Shown here: in pieces, positions 35,427 to 47,320 of the stretch
How positions within the stretch are numbered: the stretch's first letter is position 1
Layout: each line of letters opens with the position of its first letter
DNA from: Paralichthys olivaceus
Lineage: Eukaryota > Chordata > Actinopteri > Pleuronectiformes > Paralichthyidae
Assembly (NCBI RefSeq): GCF_024713975.1
Contig: NC_091104.1
Location: 16,077,580-16,141,579 of the forward strand
DNA: 64,000 nucleotides
Direction of reading: 5' to 3'
Notes under the pieces: generated by a model
Database searches by the model: none
What the model was told of the DNA's origin: nothing
The model's input: the letters and a program-made list of their open reading frames with translations, nothing else
Program-made: the position numbers and the translations under genes

Positions 35427-38400
35427 ATGGACCGCCGCTTCTTCCTGACCTTCCTCTTCTGCTCTGTGTCGTGGATCTTCTTCTGGGAGGTGCGCTGGAA
35501 GAAAGGAAAAGAAAGTCAGATTGAGGAATGGCTCCGAGGACATAGCCTCTCTCAATACAGGCACATATTTGAAGGTCAGTGGGTTGTCATGGTTTCATTT
35601 GAGATTATCTTTACAGAGCAAAAGTTTGGTTGATGCTTTCGACCAGGTGAAGGGAGATGACTTGGTGTCAGTTACATGGAAAAGGGAACTTTTGAAAATG
35701 AAACAGGTAGTGGTTAGAACAGTTTCTCTAACTCAAGGCTTATCCACCACATATACTAGTTTCTGCAGAACTGCTGGGGAAGTCTCTTATGAACTTAACT
35801 TGAGCTAGATTCAATGCAACAAGATCGAATTTCTTACTGCTTTGACCTTTTTTTGTTGAGAAATAATAAATAGTCAGGCTTATGAGATGTAAGTGGCATG
35901 CACAGACAATCAGCACAGTCATTATAATAGACTTTCATGAATATTTTAGCCTGTGCTGTGGCATTACTGTTGCTGATTTGCTGGCCGGTATGTGGTTGGG
36001 GATTTTAATGTGCAGTTCATGTGTCATCCAGATGTACAGACACTAGAGGAACTGAGTCTGAGTGTACTGAGTCGCCTGGAAGAGGTGGTGAAGGAACAGC
36101 AGCGCTGGAGGGAAATTGCAGAGGCCCACATCCAGCTGCTCCGAGACTTTGCCTTCCAGGAGTGGCTTTGCTCCCAGAACCTGGAGCACTACCACCATAC
36201 GTAAGCAATGAAAAGTCTTGATTTCAGCATTTAAACCAATCTGGCAGCCATAAGCAGCCTTTCTCTTCAGATGCAATTACTTTTTGGCATGTTATATTTA
36301 TATATAGCATTTGTAGTTTTCCTGGCATGGATTTTGACGTTTTTTCAATGTCTTGAGTAGGTTAGGTGGTTACGGTCCTGGTTCACAAAGGTTCTGTTCA
36401 TGTATGTCCACTTGAGGGCAGCCTCACCATGTTTGCTGACAGTGTTTCAGAGGGTCACTGCAGTAAAAACTATTCTTTAGATGCTGCTATTATGAGACCC
36501 TGTAGCAATGCAGGTGTATGTCTGTGTGTGTGTTTGCTGGATGCTCTCTTGATGCTGTCATAAAGACAATGATAATAAGTTATTGCTTTATCATATAGCT
36601 GTTTGTTAATCCTGCCTCCCTTTGAGAAAAATGAAAAAGTCTTTTGTTGTTTGTCAGATTGTCAAGGTCAGTAGTGTTTCTAAAACACAGAGTATTTTGT
36701 AAAAGTGTGCATCATTTGTAAAGGGCTGCAGTGTTACATCTCTGAAGGTCATGCTGTCATGCATTGCTGATTTTAATTCACTGTATTTTAAACTTTTTAA
36801 AACCATGGCTGAGTTTCTATTCACAGACTAACTGAAGTAACTAACCATCTTTTCATGTGGAATATCATCTTTATAACACAAGCTGGAAAATCGATCACAT
36901 CAGAAAAAGCGAAGTGTAAAATGAAAGTGAAATCTTGTACGTTATAACAGAGAATGTAATCTTTTTACAGCGCTGACTTTTTATTTTTTATTTTCTGTGT
37001 GTTTTTGAGTCAGTTGAAGTGTTTGCTAATTCAACTCAAAGAGTTTCATATTATTTTTGTAATTATTTAGTTATATTGGTTGCTCCCATATTTTTGTCCA
37101 CAGTGACCCACAGCCACACTTTGACCAGTCAGTTGCAGAATGAGCACAGCCCATATTAACAGGTCAAATAAAAAATGTTGCAACAGTGACTTTCCGATAA
37201 GATTATGTTTGGGTTTTAATGGTTTTAACTATTTATCTACTGAGCATTATCTTCTGCTAACCACTTTAAACTCAAGTGTTTCTGTAAGGCCACTGGATCT
37301 CACCTAAGGGTTTAGCTGATAAGAGCAAAGTTACTTTATTGCAGAGTTTCACAACAACTGGTGTTTGTTTAGTGTTTGGGACAAACTGTTTTATTCACAA
37401 GTCAGCAGTCTTACTCAGTAGAGTAACACCCTATCTTAAGGCTGTGCTTGTCCAGGCAGTGCTACCACACCGTGTGTCATTAATTATCTACTGTTATATA
37501 TTTTCACTTTTGTTTTCCTCTGCAGACTGAAGACCTTGGGTTGTATGAATCTGGATGATCTATCTCAGTTTGACGGTCAACTGCAGCTGTCTCTAGCTGC
37601 CTGGGGCTACTACTACGAAGACTACGTCAAGTTGTCCACAGGCATCAAGATCCTCAAGACCTCCAGGGGCAGTCGAGACCAGGACTACGAGATCCGGCTG
37701 GTGCACAACCTCGCTCTGCGGCGTCTGAATGAGAAGTGGTCAATTGGTGAGACTCAGAATGGTGTTAGTGTGGTTGCTACAGCTACAGCTGAGGTATTTA
37801 ATGCATATTATAAGACATGAACATATTGTACTGTTGGTAAGTAGTAGTAGAATTCATCTCTCGTCGTACAGCTCAACAAATGTTCTTGTATTTTTCTCTC
37901 ATAAAAAATGACAATATTCACTCACATTGAAATAAATGTTATTATGTTATATCATTACTAATGCAGAGCTGTAACCCTTGTTACAATGTTGTTCTTGCCA
38001 AGGGTGTGTTCACACCATGTCTTGGCATTTTATGCTGCTAAGGCTGTATATTCATAAAACCATGTCATAAAATAAATTCAAATAAATGACAGTAGGATTT
38101 GTGTATTGTTTGCATTTTATATTAGTATTTTAATTACTTATTAATTGTTCACATGTTCACTGGTTGTCTTTCCAGCGGGAGCTCTCATATTTGGCTGTAC
38201 TGTGGCACTGTGCTTCTTGATAAGGGACCTCATGTTTTACGTGATTGGTGAGTCCAGGGTCAACATTTGAGTAGAGCTGATATATTCCCTCCTGGATTTG
38301 ATGCTACACGACTCATTTTCACTTTCACTTCAAGCACATATTTCATCTGTGACATGCTACAAACAGGTTTTACAAATTAGCCTTGTCGTATTTTATTGCC

Positions 38401-41400
38401 TGAAGATTTGTTTAAAAGTTTTGTTCCCATCAATACTTTCTTAACTTACCAGGGAGACCACTAATTTCCAGCTTATTCTCTTGTCATTGCAGGTGGAATT
38501 ACTGTTTCCATCATAGCGTTTGTCTTCACGATTAAGTTCCTCTGTGAGCTTGCAGCGAGAGTTGTCAGCTTCCTTCAGAATGAGGACCCAGGGCGACGTG
38601 GTGACCGCAGCATCTATGACTACGTTCGGGGCAACTACCTGGACCCACGTTCCTGCAAGGTGTCATGGGACTGGAAGGAGCCGCAAGAAGTGGGACAGAC
38701 TATGAGCTTCAGAGTTCAGGTAATGATCGATTTCTAAAGTGTCTAAAGTAAAGATGTCCTCGTTTCTAGTAGTGTAATGATAATCACATTTCTTATGGAT
38801 GCAGCAGTGTCAAGAATATTAGCTTTGTCTTCTGAAATGTAAAACTGATCTAAATCTTTTTATGTTTGTCTACTCAGCTGTTCTATAAAAATGGCCAGCC
38901 CTTCCCAGCCCATCGACCTGTGGGACTCAGGGTCAACATCACACATATTGAATTGGCTCTAGACATCCCGGTTACACAAGAGGTTCTGCAAGAGCCAGAG
39001 TCCAATGTAGTCAAAGTGGCCTTCACAGTGCGCAAGGCTGGACGCTATGAGGTTGCGGTCAAGCTGGGCGGCCTCAATGTGGCTTATAGCCCTTATTACA
39101 AGATATTCCAACCAGGTATGACTTCTGTATAAGAGCCAACCTGTATTTCAAATTCAATAATTATTGATTAAACACATTTTTTATTGGTGGTTTACTACTT
39201 TTCTGTTCTTTTGTTCACTTTAGGTACAGTTGTCCCATCCAAAACAAAGATCGCCTACCATTTCTCCACCCTGGTCCTGATAAACGGCCAGCAGCACACT
39301 CTGCAGATCGAGCCCAGGGATGAGTACGGAAACCCCACCAGTAACTCCACGTCTCTCACAGATGAAGCCAACTACAGCGTCCACGTGCACTCTGTAAGGG
39401 GACAAACCCATTTCTGTTATCCATTATACTGTTATTTCAAATAATTCTTCATTAATTGTAACTGTGCAAATGAAAGCCAGGACCTTAATTCACTGGCTTT
39501 GCAGCAGAACTGGTTCTTACCGGTAATTCCCAAACTTCCCCCTGTTCTTCCAGCTGGGCACAGTGGAGGACGACAGTCTGGAGGTGTACTACAGTAAATC
39601 AGTTACACTCAACAAGCAGCAGTGCCAGGTCCTGCTGAGACTGACCTTGAGGAAGACGGGGTGTTTCAGGGCCCGCATCTCCTACAAGGACCAGCCGCTC
39701 AGCAACGGGGAATTTGACATTATTGTTCTCAGTGGTGAGCAGTTTTTACACATGAAGAAATACACATGACTGTAAAACCAGAAACAAAGTGTACTTTCTA
39801 AAAACTGAAATGCATTTATATAGATTTAGTCTCATTCAGCCTGTTATTTCAAAGCGTAATACTCATGTAATCTCATTGCAGAGAATGAGAAGGCCTGTGT
39901 GGAAAAGAATGTGTCCACTCCGGGCATAAGTATCTACTTTGAAGCGTACCTTTACAGCAGTGGGAACTACAGCAGTTCATCGTGGCAGTTACCAGCCTCC
40001 TCTTTGCTGGCTCCCCAGCGGAGGCCCTCTATGGGAGAAGAGGAGGACGAGCATGACTCTCCTGTGGAGGGACAACCAGAGAAAGTCAAGAAACCAAAAA
40101 AGGTCTACTGTTACATATCACCAAAGGTGAGTGTCCAGCATTTACTGGTTAACCTTGGTGTTGTGAATATATAAGAAAACGAGAGAGATGTTTCTGTGAG
40201 GATTTAAAGTGAATTTAATTCGGAATTTTATGTCGATCAGCAACTATCCGTGAAGGAATTCTACCTGAAAATAATTCCGTGGCGCCTTTTCACCTTTCGA
40301 GTATGTCCAGGAACGAAGGTAAGCTTGGACGTATGTGAGCAAATCCTGGTAAATCAGCCTCATTAATTTGGTTTGACAAGCTCACTGTGATCTTCTCTCT
40401 TTTCAGTTTACCTATCATGGTCCTGATCCCGTTCACAAGTATCTAACTCTAGTGGTGGATGATGGGATACAGCCTCCTGTGGAGCTCAGCTGCAAAGACA
40501 GGAACATCATGGCTGCCACCTTCATTCGCTTCCTGCACAAGAACATTGGTTTGTTTCAGTCACGCCTCCAGGTGCATTGAATAAAAACTTGAGTTTGTGG
40601 ATACAGCCGCAGTAATTCGATGGTGTTCTCTGCAGGTGGCTCTGAAACGTTCCAAGACAAAGTGAACTTCTTTCAACGTGAACTCAGACACATCCACTCC
40701 AAGAGACCTCGCACCAAGACCTGCCTAAAAATCACCCGACACTCTATTCTAGATTCAGTGAGTGCTGCTCTCCTGTATGATGAAGCTCTTTCATGATATG
40801 TGCTTTATGAAAGTAGACAGATAATCACAACTCTCATCCATGTGTCCCTCTCTCTCTGCTGCTCAGTCCCTGAAGGCTACAAGGAACTTCTCAGTGTCGG
40901 ACTGGAGTAAGAACTTTGAGGTCGTGTTTCAGGACGAGGAAGGTAAACAAAACCTCTGAGTATAATGGAGTAAACTCCAGCTTGTGTTAAGTGAGTTCTT
41001 ATCCAGTATTGAGTTTTTTTTTAATTTTGACTGTTGCAGCAACTTTTTTTTAACCTTAAAACAGCGGCGTCAAACTTTAGTTTGACCTTTTGTTCCCTTT
41101 CCTCTCCCCCAATGTCTGTTCTTGCTCTATGTAACTTTGATGAGAGGGTACGATCTCCTGTACAAAACTGTTGCAGCTTCAATAGTCAGAATCAGGCCCA
41201 GCAAGACCAAGAGTAATGCTGTATCAGTTAAAAGACTCGGAGGTCATTAAAAAGTGTTTAAAAATTTCAAGAATTCTAAACAGAGTTTGTTGTATTTGTT
41301 ACAACGGCTGCTCTCCTGGTTTAAAAAGTGGGGGATCATGGGTAATTTGTTCAGTTGTGTTTCAGTTTAGTGGTACTATGCAGTCAGAACCCCACATTGA

Positions 41401-44400
41401 TATACTTAGTATTTTGGCTGCACGGGGGGCTGTTGCTCAGTAATAGTTACCTAGTGTTGCTTTAAAACCAAACCTGATGAAAGTTGCTGACACATTCATT
41501 AATTAAAGTGACCACATTGTTAACATGTTTGACATGTGTGTTCAGCTCTGGACTGGGGAGGACCACGCAGGGAGTGGTTTGAGCTGATTTGCAAGACCCT
41601 CTTTGACACGTCCAACCAGCTGTTCACCCGATTCAGCGACAATAACCAGGGTCTTGTAAGTTTTAACCACCTCCACCGTGTAGAAACTCAGTTTTTTTAC
41701 CTCCTCTTTAACTACATACCCTACATGATTGAAATTAAGAGAATAAACATTTATTTTGCAGGTGCACCCAAATGCTGAAAGGTCGCCCCAACTACGACTG
41801 AAGATGTATGAGTTTGCTGGCCGTGTTGTTGGGAAGTGCCTGTATGAGTCTGCCCTGGGCGGAGCGTACAAACAGCTGGTGCGAGCTCGCTTTACACGCT
41901 CCTTTCTGGCCCAAATCATTGGCCTTAGGATGAACTACAAGGTATGGAACATAAGAGGCTCCAACAGAAAAAGCGTTGTCCTCAGAAGTTGGATGATCAT
42001 GTTTTTTTATTGTTTACCCTCTGGTCTGTCTCATCACTTGAAAATTCCTCTCAAAGCCAAGAAACCTGATTTGTTTCTTGGCATTATTTATTTTATGGAG
42101 AACATGCCGGCGTGTTTTGCCGTTGATCCAACTTCCTCAGATTTCAAAGCTGCGAACTGAAGTCGACCCAATCATCTTTTTATTCAGATGAAATGTCATG
42201 TTTATTTAAAAACGTCATTGCACTGTGTTTTCATTTTATTTCCCACACACAGTACTTTGAGACCGACGACCAGGAGTTCTACAAAACTAAAGTCTGCTTC
42301 ATCCTAAACAATGACGTGAGTGAAATGGACCTGGTGTTCGCTGAGGAGAAATACAGCAAGTCAGGACAGCTGGAGAAGGTGAGGCAACACTTTTGGAGAG
42401 GACCCTCCCCCTTTATCCCTGATGTCATTTCAGAAGATAGGAGCAATAAACCAAGCAAAAGGAACCACATTGCTTGTTTGGCAAGCATCTTGTTTTTCTT
42501 AAAGAGGGGGAGTGGTGAGTTTACATTAGGTTTTTAAAGCTTTTCAAACTTTGTTGCTCAGTTATCCAATCCCACACAGTAACTGCTTGTGTAACTCTCC
42601 GTGCTGAAACAGAGTTCAACCTCCTTCTTTTAATTAGACGCATATGTTACTGCTTTATTAAACTCTCACATTGATTAAAACTCGAGTCTGGAGGAATTAT
42701 GATGATCTACTGGCAGACACTGAATCACATTTTCATAATTATGTTTTCATTAGTGGCAATCACCTAAAACCAAGACTTATTGTGTTGTCTTTAGTTTAGA
42801 TTGATCTCTTTATTCCTACATTGGGAGCAGGTCTTCCTCCACAGAGTCCATTCCGCCTTGTTTCTACAGTAGCTTAGAATGGACAAACCAAATGCTGGCT
42901 CTCATTTTTACGTTACCTGAAAGCCACTGTTGGTTCTCCGACATTGGATGGGGAGAATAAAGCCCAGTTAACACAACAGCATTTTTAGCCAGATTTTCCA
43001 GTTACTGATGAACTTTGGAGGTGCGTTTGTTCTGGAGTTGCAGGTTGCTATGTATAAGAATTACCAACAAGTCACAGACTCCAACTAGATTTCTAGCAGT
43101 CTAGATATCTAGACGAGTCTGCCACAACAACAGCCAGCTGGAGCACAGGATGGAGTGGGGTTGATGAAGGTTCATGTCGTAATGATGTGCCCACTGATTT
43201 CTTTTACATTGCACATGTAATGGGTAATCAGGGAAATCAAGCAATAACCATGCAGGTCAGGGTAACAGAAACTCAGTGCAGCTTCAATTAACTGCATCAG
43301 GCTCAGACAGAGAACTTGGAATGCCTTTTGGACTTCTCTGTATCTTTATCAGCTTTAATGTCATGTCGTTTCATATTTATATCTGTTCATTTTACCTCAT
43401 TTCCTCCCGCAGGTGGTGGAGCTGATATCAGGGGGAGCTCAGATCGCAGTTACCAATGAAAATAAGATGCATTATCTCAACCTGCTGGCTCAGTACAGAC
43501 TGGCCAGCCAGGTGAGAGATGAAGTGGAACATTTCCTGAAAGGTATTGGAAGTCATCCAGCTGCAGTCGGACATTTTATTCACCATTTCCTCTTAATTTA
43601 AAGTCCTCTGCTGCTGTGAGTGCAATTAATGTAATTTCTTGATCAATTGCAGGTTTGAATGAACTGGTTCCAGAGAACCTGCTAGCCATATTTGATGAGA
43701 ATGAGTTGGAGGTATGTTTGTTGATGTTTATAATGAAATCATGTTAATCTTTTACTCCAGTGGCTAGTTAATTTTTTCCCTTATGCTCTCTTCAGCTCTT
43801 AATGTGTGGCACCGGCGATATAAACGTGCAGGACTTCAAGGCCCACGCTGTGATTGTCGGAGGATCATGGCACTTCAGAGAGAAAGTACGTCATGGGAAC
43901 TCTCTGTGTTCCCTCTGTCGTAACATCAGGCCACCGATCAAGATGTCTGAGCTTGTTGATGTTTCTCTTGCGACAGGTGATGAAGTGGTTCTGGGCTGTC
44001 GTGTCCAGCTTCACTCAGGAGGAGCTGGCTCGTCTGCTGCAGTTCACCACTGGCTCCTCTCAGCTTCCCCCCGGGGGATTCAACACTCTGTGCCCCTCCT
44101 TCCAGATCATCGCCGCCCCCACACACAGCACTTTGCCCACTGCACACACCTGGTGAGTAGGAAAGCACACGCAGATGTAGCTGTATGATATATCTGGTGT
44201 TATTCTGTGGCTCTTAGTGTTTATATATCTCATTAAATAACCATAACCAACAGTGTTAGTCTGTCTTACATCAGTTCTTGACAGTTCAGCCTTTTCTTTA
44301 ACTCTCAGTCCCATACACATGGTAAGAAACACTGCACACATACAACAGACAAAAGCTAGGGGTTAAAAAAAAAAAGGTTAATAGTTTTTCATGGGTTCCA

Positions 44401-45156
44401 CAGGGTCTTAAGAAGTCTTAATTTCAAATTTAACAATGTAATTTTAGGCCTTAAAAAGTATTGATTGTGAAGTAAAAATATTTTTTACTAGGTCTTAAAC
44501 ATGTGTTGGTAGGTCTTTATTATGTTAGTGTTCATTTAACTCTACGTCTTTTCAAATAAATGTTTTGGCTGTGTGCATTTTTTTATAATGTCGCAGTGTG
44601 TTGACGTTCTACAGATATTGGCACTCTGTAATAAAACTATAAACATGTCCAATGTTTAACTGATACTAGTCTTCAGTCAAACATCCTGGTCAGAATTTAT
44701 TGGCACACTCAGCTTTGCTTTGGGAAAGACTTTGGAGACCAACTGTCTGTGTCTGTAGTTTGTGGGATAACATGGTGTCACAAGAATTATTTTTATTATT
44801 TACTCAACTACTTAACCTTATCTTCAGTTCAGAAGTAAATAATCCTGGGGCTCTGATATTCCCTCATATCTGTCGTACTTGACATAGGTCTTTTCATTCA
44901 TTATGGTACAATAAACTTTTAGTTTGAATTCTTTATTTAGTTTTAGTCTTTATACAAGTACACATTCGATTTCATGCTGCATTCTGTATAAATGCTATAT
45001 ATTTGCTTCATGAGAATTTAAAAATGAGCTGCCTCTGTGTGCTCTGGGTCCAGTTTTAACCAGCTGTGCCTCCCGACCTACGATTCCTACGAGGAGCTGC
45101 ACAAGATGCTGAAGCTGGCCATCAGTGAGGGCAGTGAAGGCTTCGGCATGCTCTGA
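35427..45156 (+). CDS. arel1: AREL1, HECT-type E3 ubiquitin ligase with extended membrane-associated N-terminus (21 coding exons)
   Basis: AREL1 (KIAA0317) ubiquitinates antagonists of inhibitor-of-apoptosis proteins and so restrains apoptosis. Coding exons: 35427-35574, 36032-36200, 37526-37746, 38176-38247, 38493-38719, 38878-39115, 39224-39393, 39554-39734, 39882-40126, 40241-40318, 40407-40548, 40636-40757, 40867-40942, 41546-41655, 41762-41941, 42253-42378, 43413-43542, 43653-43711, 43796-43885, 43977-44152 and 45054-45156; 1020 residues. Human AREL1 as I recall it (823 residues) starts at the equivalent of MFYVIGGITV, here near residue 198. Before that come a hydrophobic start ([18 protein letters not shown]), two SAM-like 'EWL..L..Y' segments ([37 protein letters not shown]) and a further hydrophobic stretch. 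Next are a filamin-type Ig repeat ([40 protein letters not shown]) and the HECT domain (about 680-1020; [40 protein letters not shown]). The catalytic Cys (C987) is in PTAHTCFNQL. It ends SEGFGML, as in human. Confidence 0.96.
42815..42960 (+). repeat. Teleost MITE-like interspersed repeat, diverged copy 2
   Basis: CATTGGGAGCAGGTCTTCCT, then 'CTACAGTAGCTTAGAATGGACAAACC' and 'CACTGTTGGTTCTCCGACATTGGATGGGGAG' follow the internal order of the element at 2609-2885, with many differences and no recognisable termini. It lies in an AREL1 intron. Confidence 0.5.
44380..44920 (+). repeat. Interspersed repeat region in the last AREL1 intron, including family R2 copy 2
   Basis: The left part is rich in 'GGTCTTAA' / 'AGGCCTTAAAAAGTATTGAT' blocks, typical of a common teleost repeat. 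The right part (about 44835-44920) aligns to 24448-24560. The exact borders are unclear. Confidence 0.45.
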
Positions 45157-47320
45157 CTCCTCCACCGCCTGCACTGTGGCTCCACTCGTGCGAGAGGACA
45201 CCAGCACTGCCCGCTCCAGTGCACCACTCCTCTGCATTCACCTGCATTGAACGGTCGGGCTTCCTGGCAAAGACTCCCTATAAATACTCTCTCAGGATGA
45301 GAGGGTGTCGCAGAAAGCTGAACTGGAATCAGGACTTCTTTGAACTCTAATGCTACTGTATGTATAATAAAATATCTCATTTTTTTGTAAAGAAAAAAAG
45401 GATAGCGCGGACTGCTGTAAAAGGTGAGATTTGGGCTAGTTTTATTTCTTAAAGTTTGCTAAGTTTTATATGTTTGAAAGGCAAATGATACGGAAGCAAA
45501 GGCCTTGAATATTAACTGTACATTCGCTTCTTTTGCAATTTGCAAACTGAGGAACACTTAAGTGCAACAGCAGCCTACATGTGATGTGGGTGACACGTGC
45601 ATCTACAGCACTTTGGCCTTAATCGATCAGGGACTGATGTTTGTATGTAAATATCCAATATCACTCTTTTATGTCGATACTTGTACATACTAGCGTGTAT
45701 ACATACCTTTTTCATCTTGTTACTTTTTCATTTGTTGTTCGAGGTGAGGGGGGATTTCTTTATCATTGCACCTTTTGATGGGTTGAACGTTAACATGATT
45801 TCTATAAGCTTTTTTTTTTTCCGTTAGAGATTAATGGGTTTTAAAAGGAGCCAAGTAATTACTATTGTTTATACATGTTTTTAACTTATTGTGTGTTGGA
45901 AAAAAAAATATTTGTGTTGACCCGATCTGTCGAAACTGTCTGTGCGGAGCGGTAAATGTTTTTGTTAATTTTTATAACCTGCCTTATTCATGCCCTTTGC
46001 CTCTGACTGTATCCAGGGAGCTCTGTAGGTGAGAGAAGCATAGTCAATAGTGATAGATAATAGTTGTTAAGATATTTCTGCCCCCCCACTGTGGGTTCAC
46101 TGTGGATGTAAGTGTTGGTTGGATGTTGGTGGAGAGCTGATATATAACACATTTTGTTATATATGCTTTTTACTTTCTCGTTCACAGCCTTTAATGGGTT
46201 TACCTCAGAAACTCCTACTCCACCTATGCATCCTCTGACACAGGTGTATATGTGTTCACAACACGTACATGTATGTCAAAGCATGAAGTTTGTACATAGT
46301 CACCTCCTCCCAACACCCCAACTTTACAAGCTTCAGCCATATTAACCAACATCCTCAGTAAACTGCAGCGTTGTAAATCTTTGGGGATTATTGTTTTTCA
46401 TTATATTATTCTGAAGCTATTTTTATTGCTGTCAGCATTGTCTTTATCCTGAGCCAACAGAATCGCTTCCCTGTTTTTATTTCTGTTTGTAATTGTGTAG
46501 CTGTCCCAGAGTTTACATGTTCATTAGCCATTTTATGATAGTGTGCGCTGCCAGTCGGATTGTGTAGGAAAATTTGTGTTTAGACTCGGAAGCAAAAAGA
46601 AAATGCGGACGATTAATTGCTCTCAGCAGTGTTTGAATATGTTAACGTTCCCCACAGAGCACTCTGCATTCAGCTCCACTCCTCACATTATTCTCACAGT
46701 TGGCAGGAAAAAGTTTGACTCGGCCACCAAGAGATTTAACTTCACGAACCACAGCCATGTCACATTTTGACTGCAGGTGTTAGTTACTACTGGTTGGGAT
46801 TATTTGCATTGACTCAGCAGAGCCAGTGCGGTGGGATTTGGTGAGCATTAGCATGAGTCGGACTTAAACAGTGTTAAGAGGTCTGTCGGAGGGTTTGTGG
46901 ATTTGTGTGTTTTGGGTTGTGCAATGTTGACCGGATGTGCTGAGGAGAGCAGTGGAAATCTTTCATTTTCAGCACCAATGTCTGATATCACACTTCTCTG
47001 TAGTAAATGTAACATGTGTTAGTTGACGTATCCTTAGATGACAGGACCATTGTAAACAGATAAGGAGGTCTGTCCTGTAGCTTTATGTTCTTTTATATTT
47101 TGATTTTCATGAGCTTCTACGACTCTGGTTAAAGTTCCGATGGTTGCAGGGTTAGTTTGCCCGAGTGTGACTTTTAGCAATGTAGATATTTGCCTACGAC
47201 TTTGAAGCTGGGGTTAATTTTTTTCCTATTTCTTTTTTTTTTTTATGGCAAGCCTCTGCTGATGAATGTTTGAGATTCTCTGCTCTGCAGGTCCTTTTGT
47301 TTATGGGAATAAAAAATGAT
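45157..47320 (+). other. Likely AREL1 3' UTR with alternative polyadenylation signals
   Basis: No coding exon follows the AREL1 stop. AATAAA occurs at 45366-45371 (proximal) and 47308-47313 (distal), so 3' UTRs of about 0.2 or 2.2 kb are possible. The interval is free of recognised repeats, which fits transcribed UTR. Confidence 0.45.
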
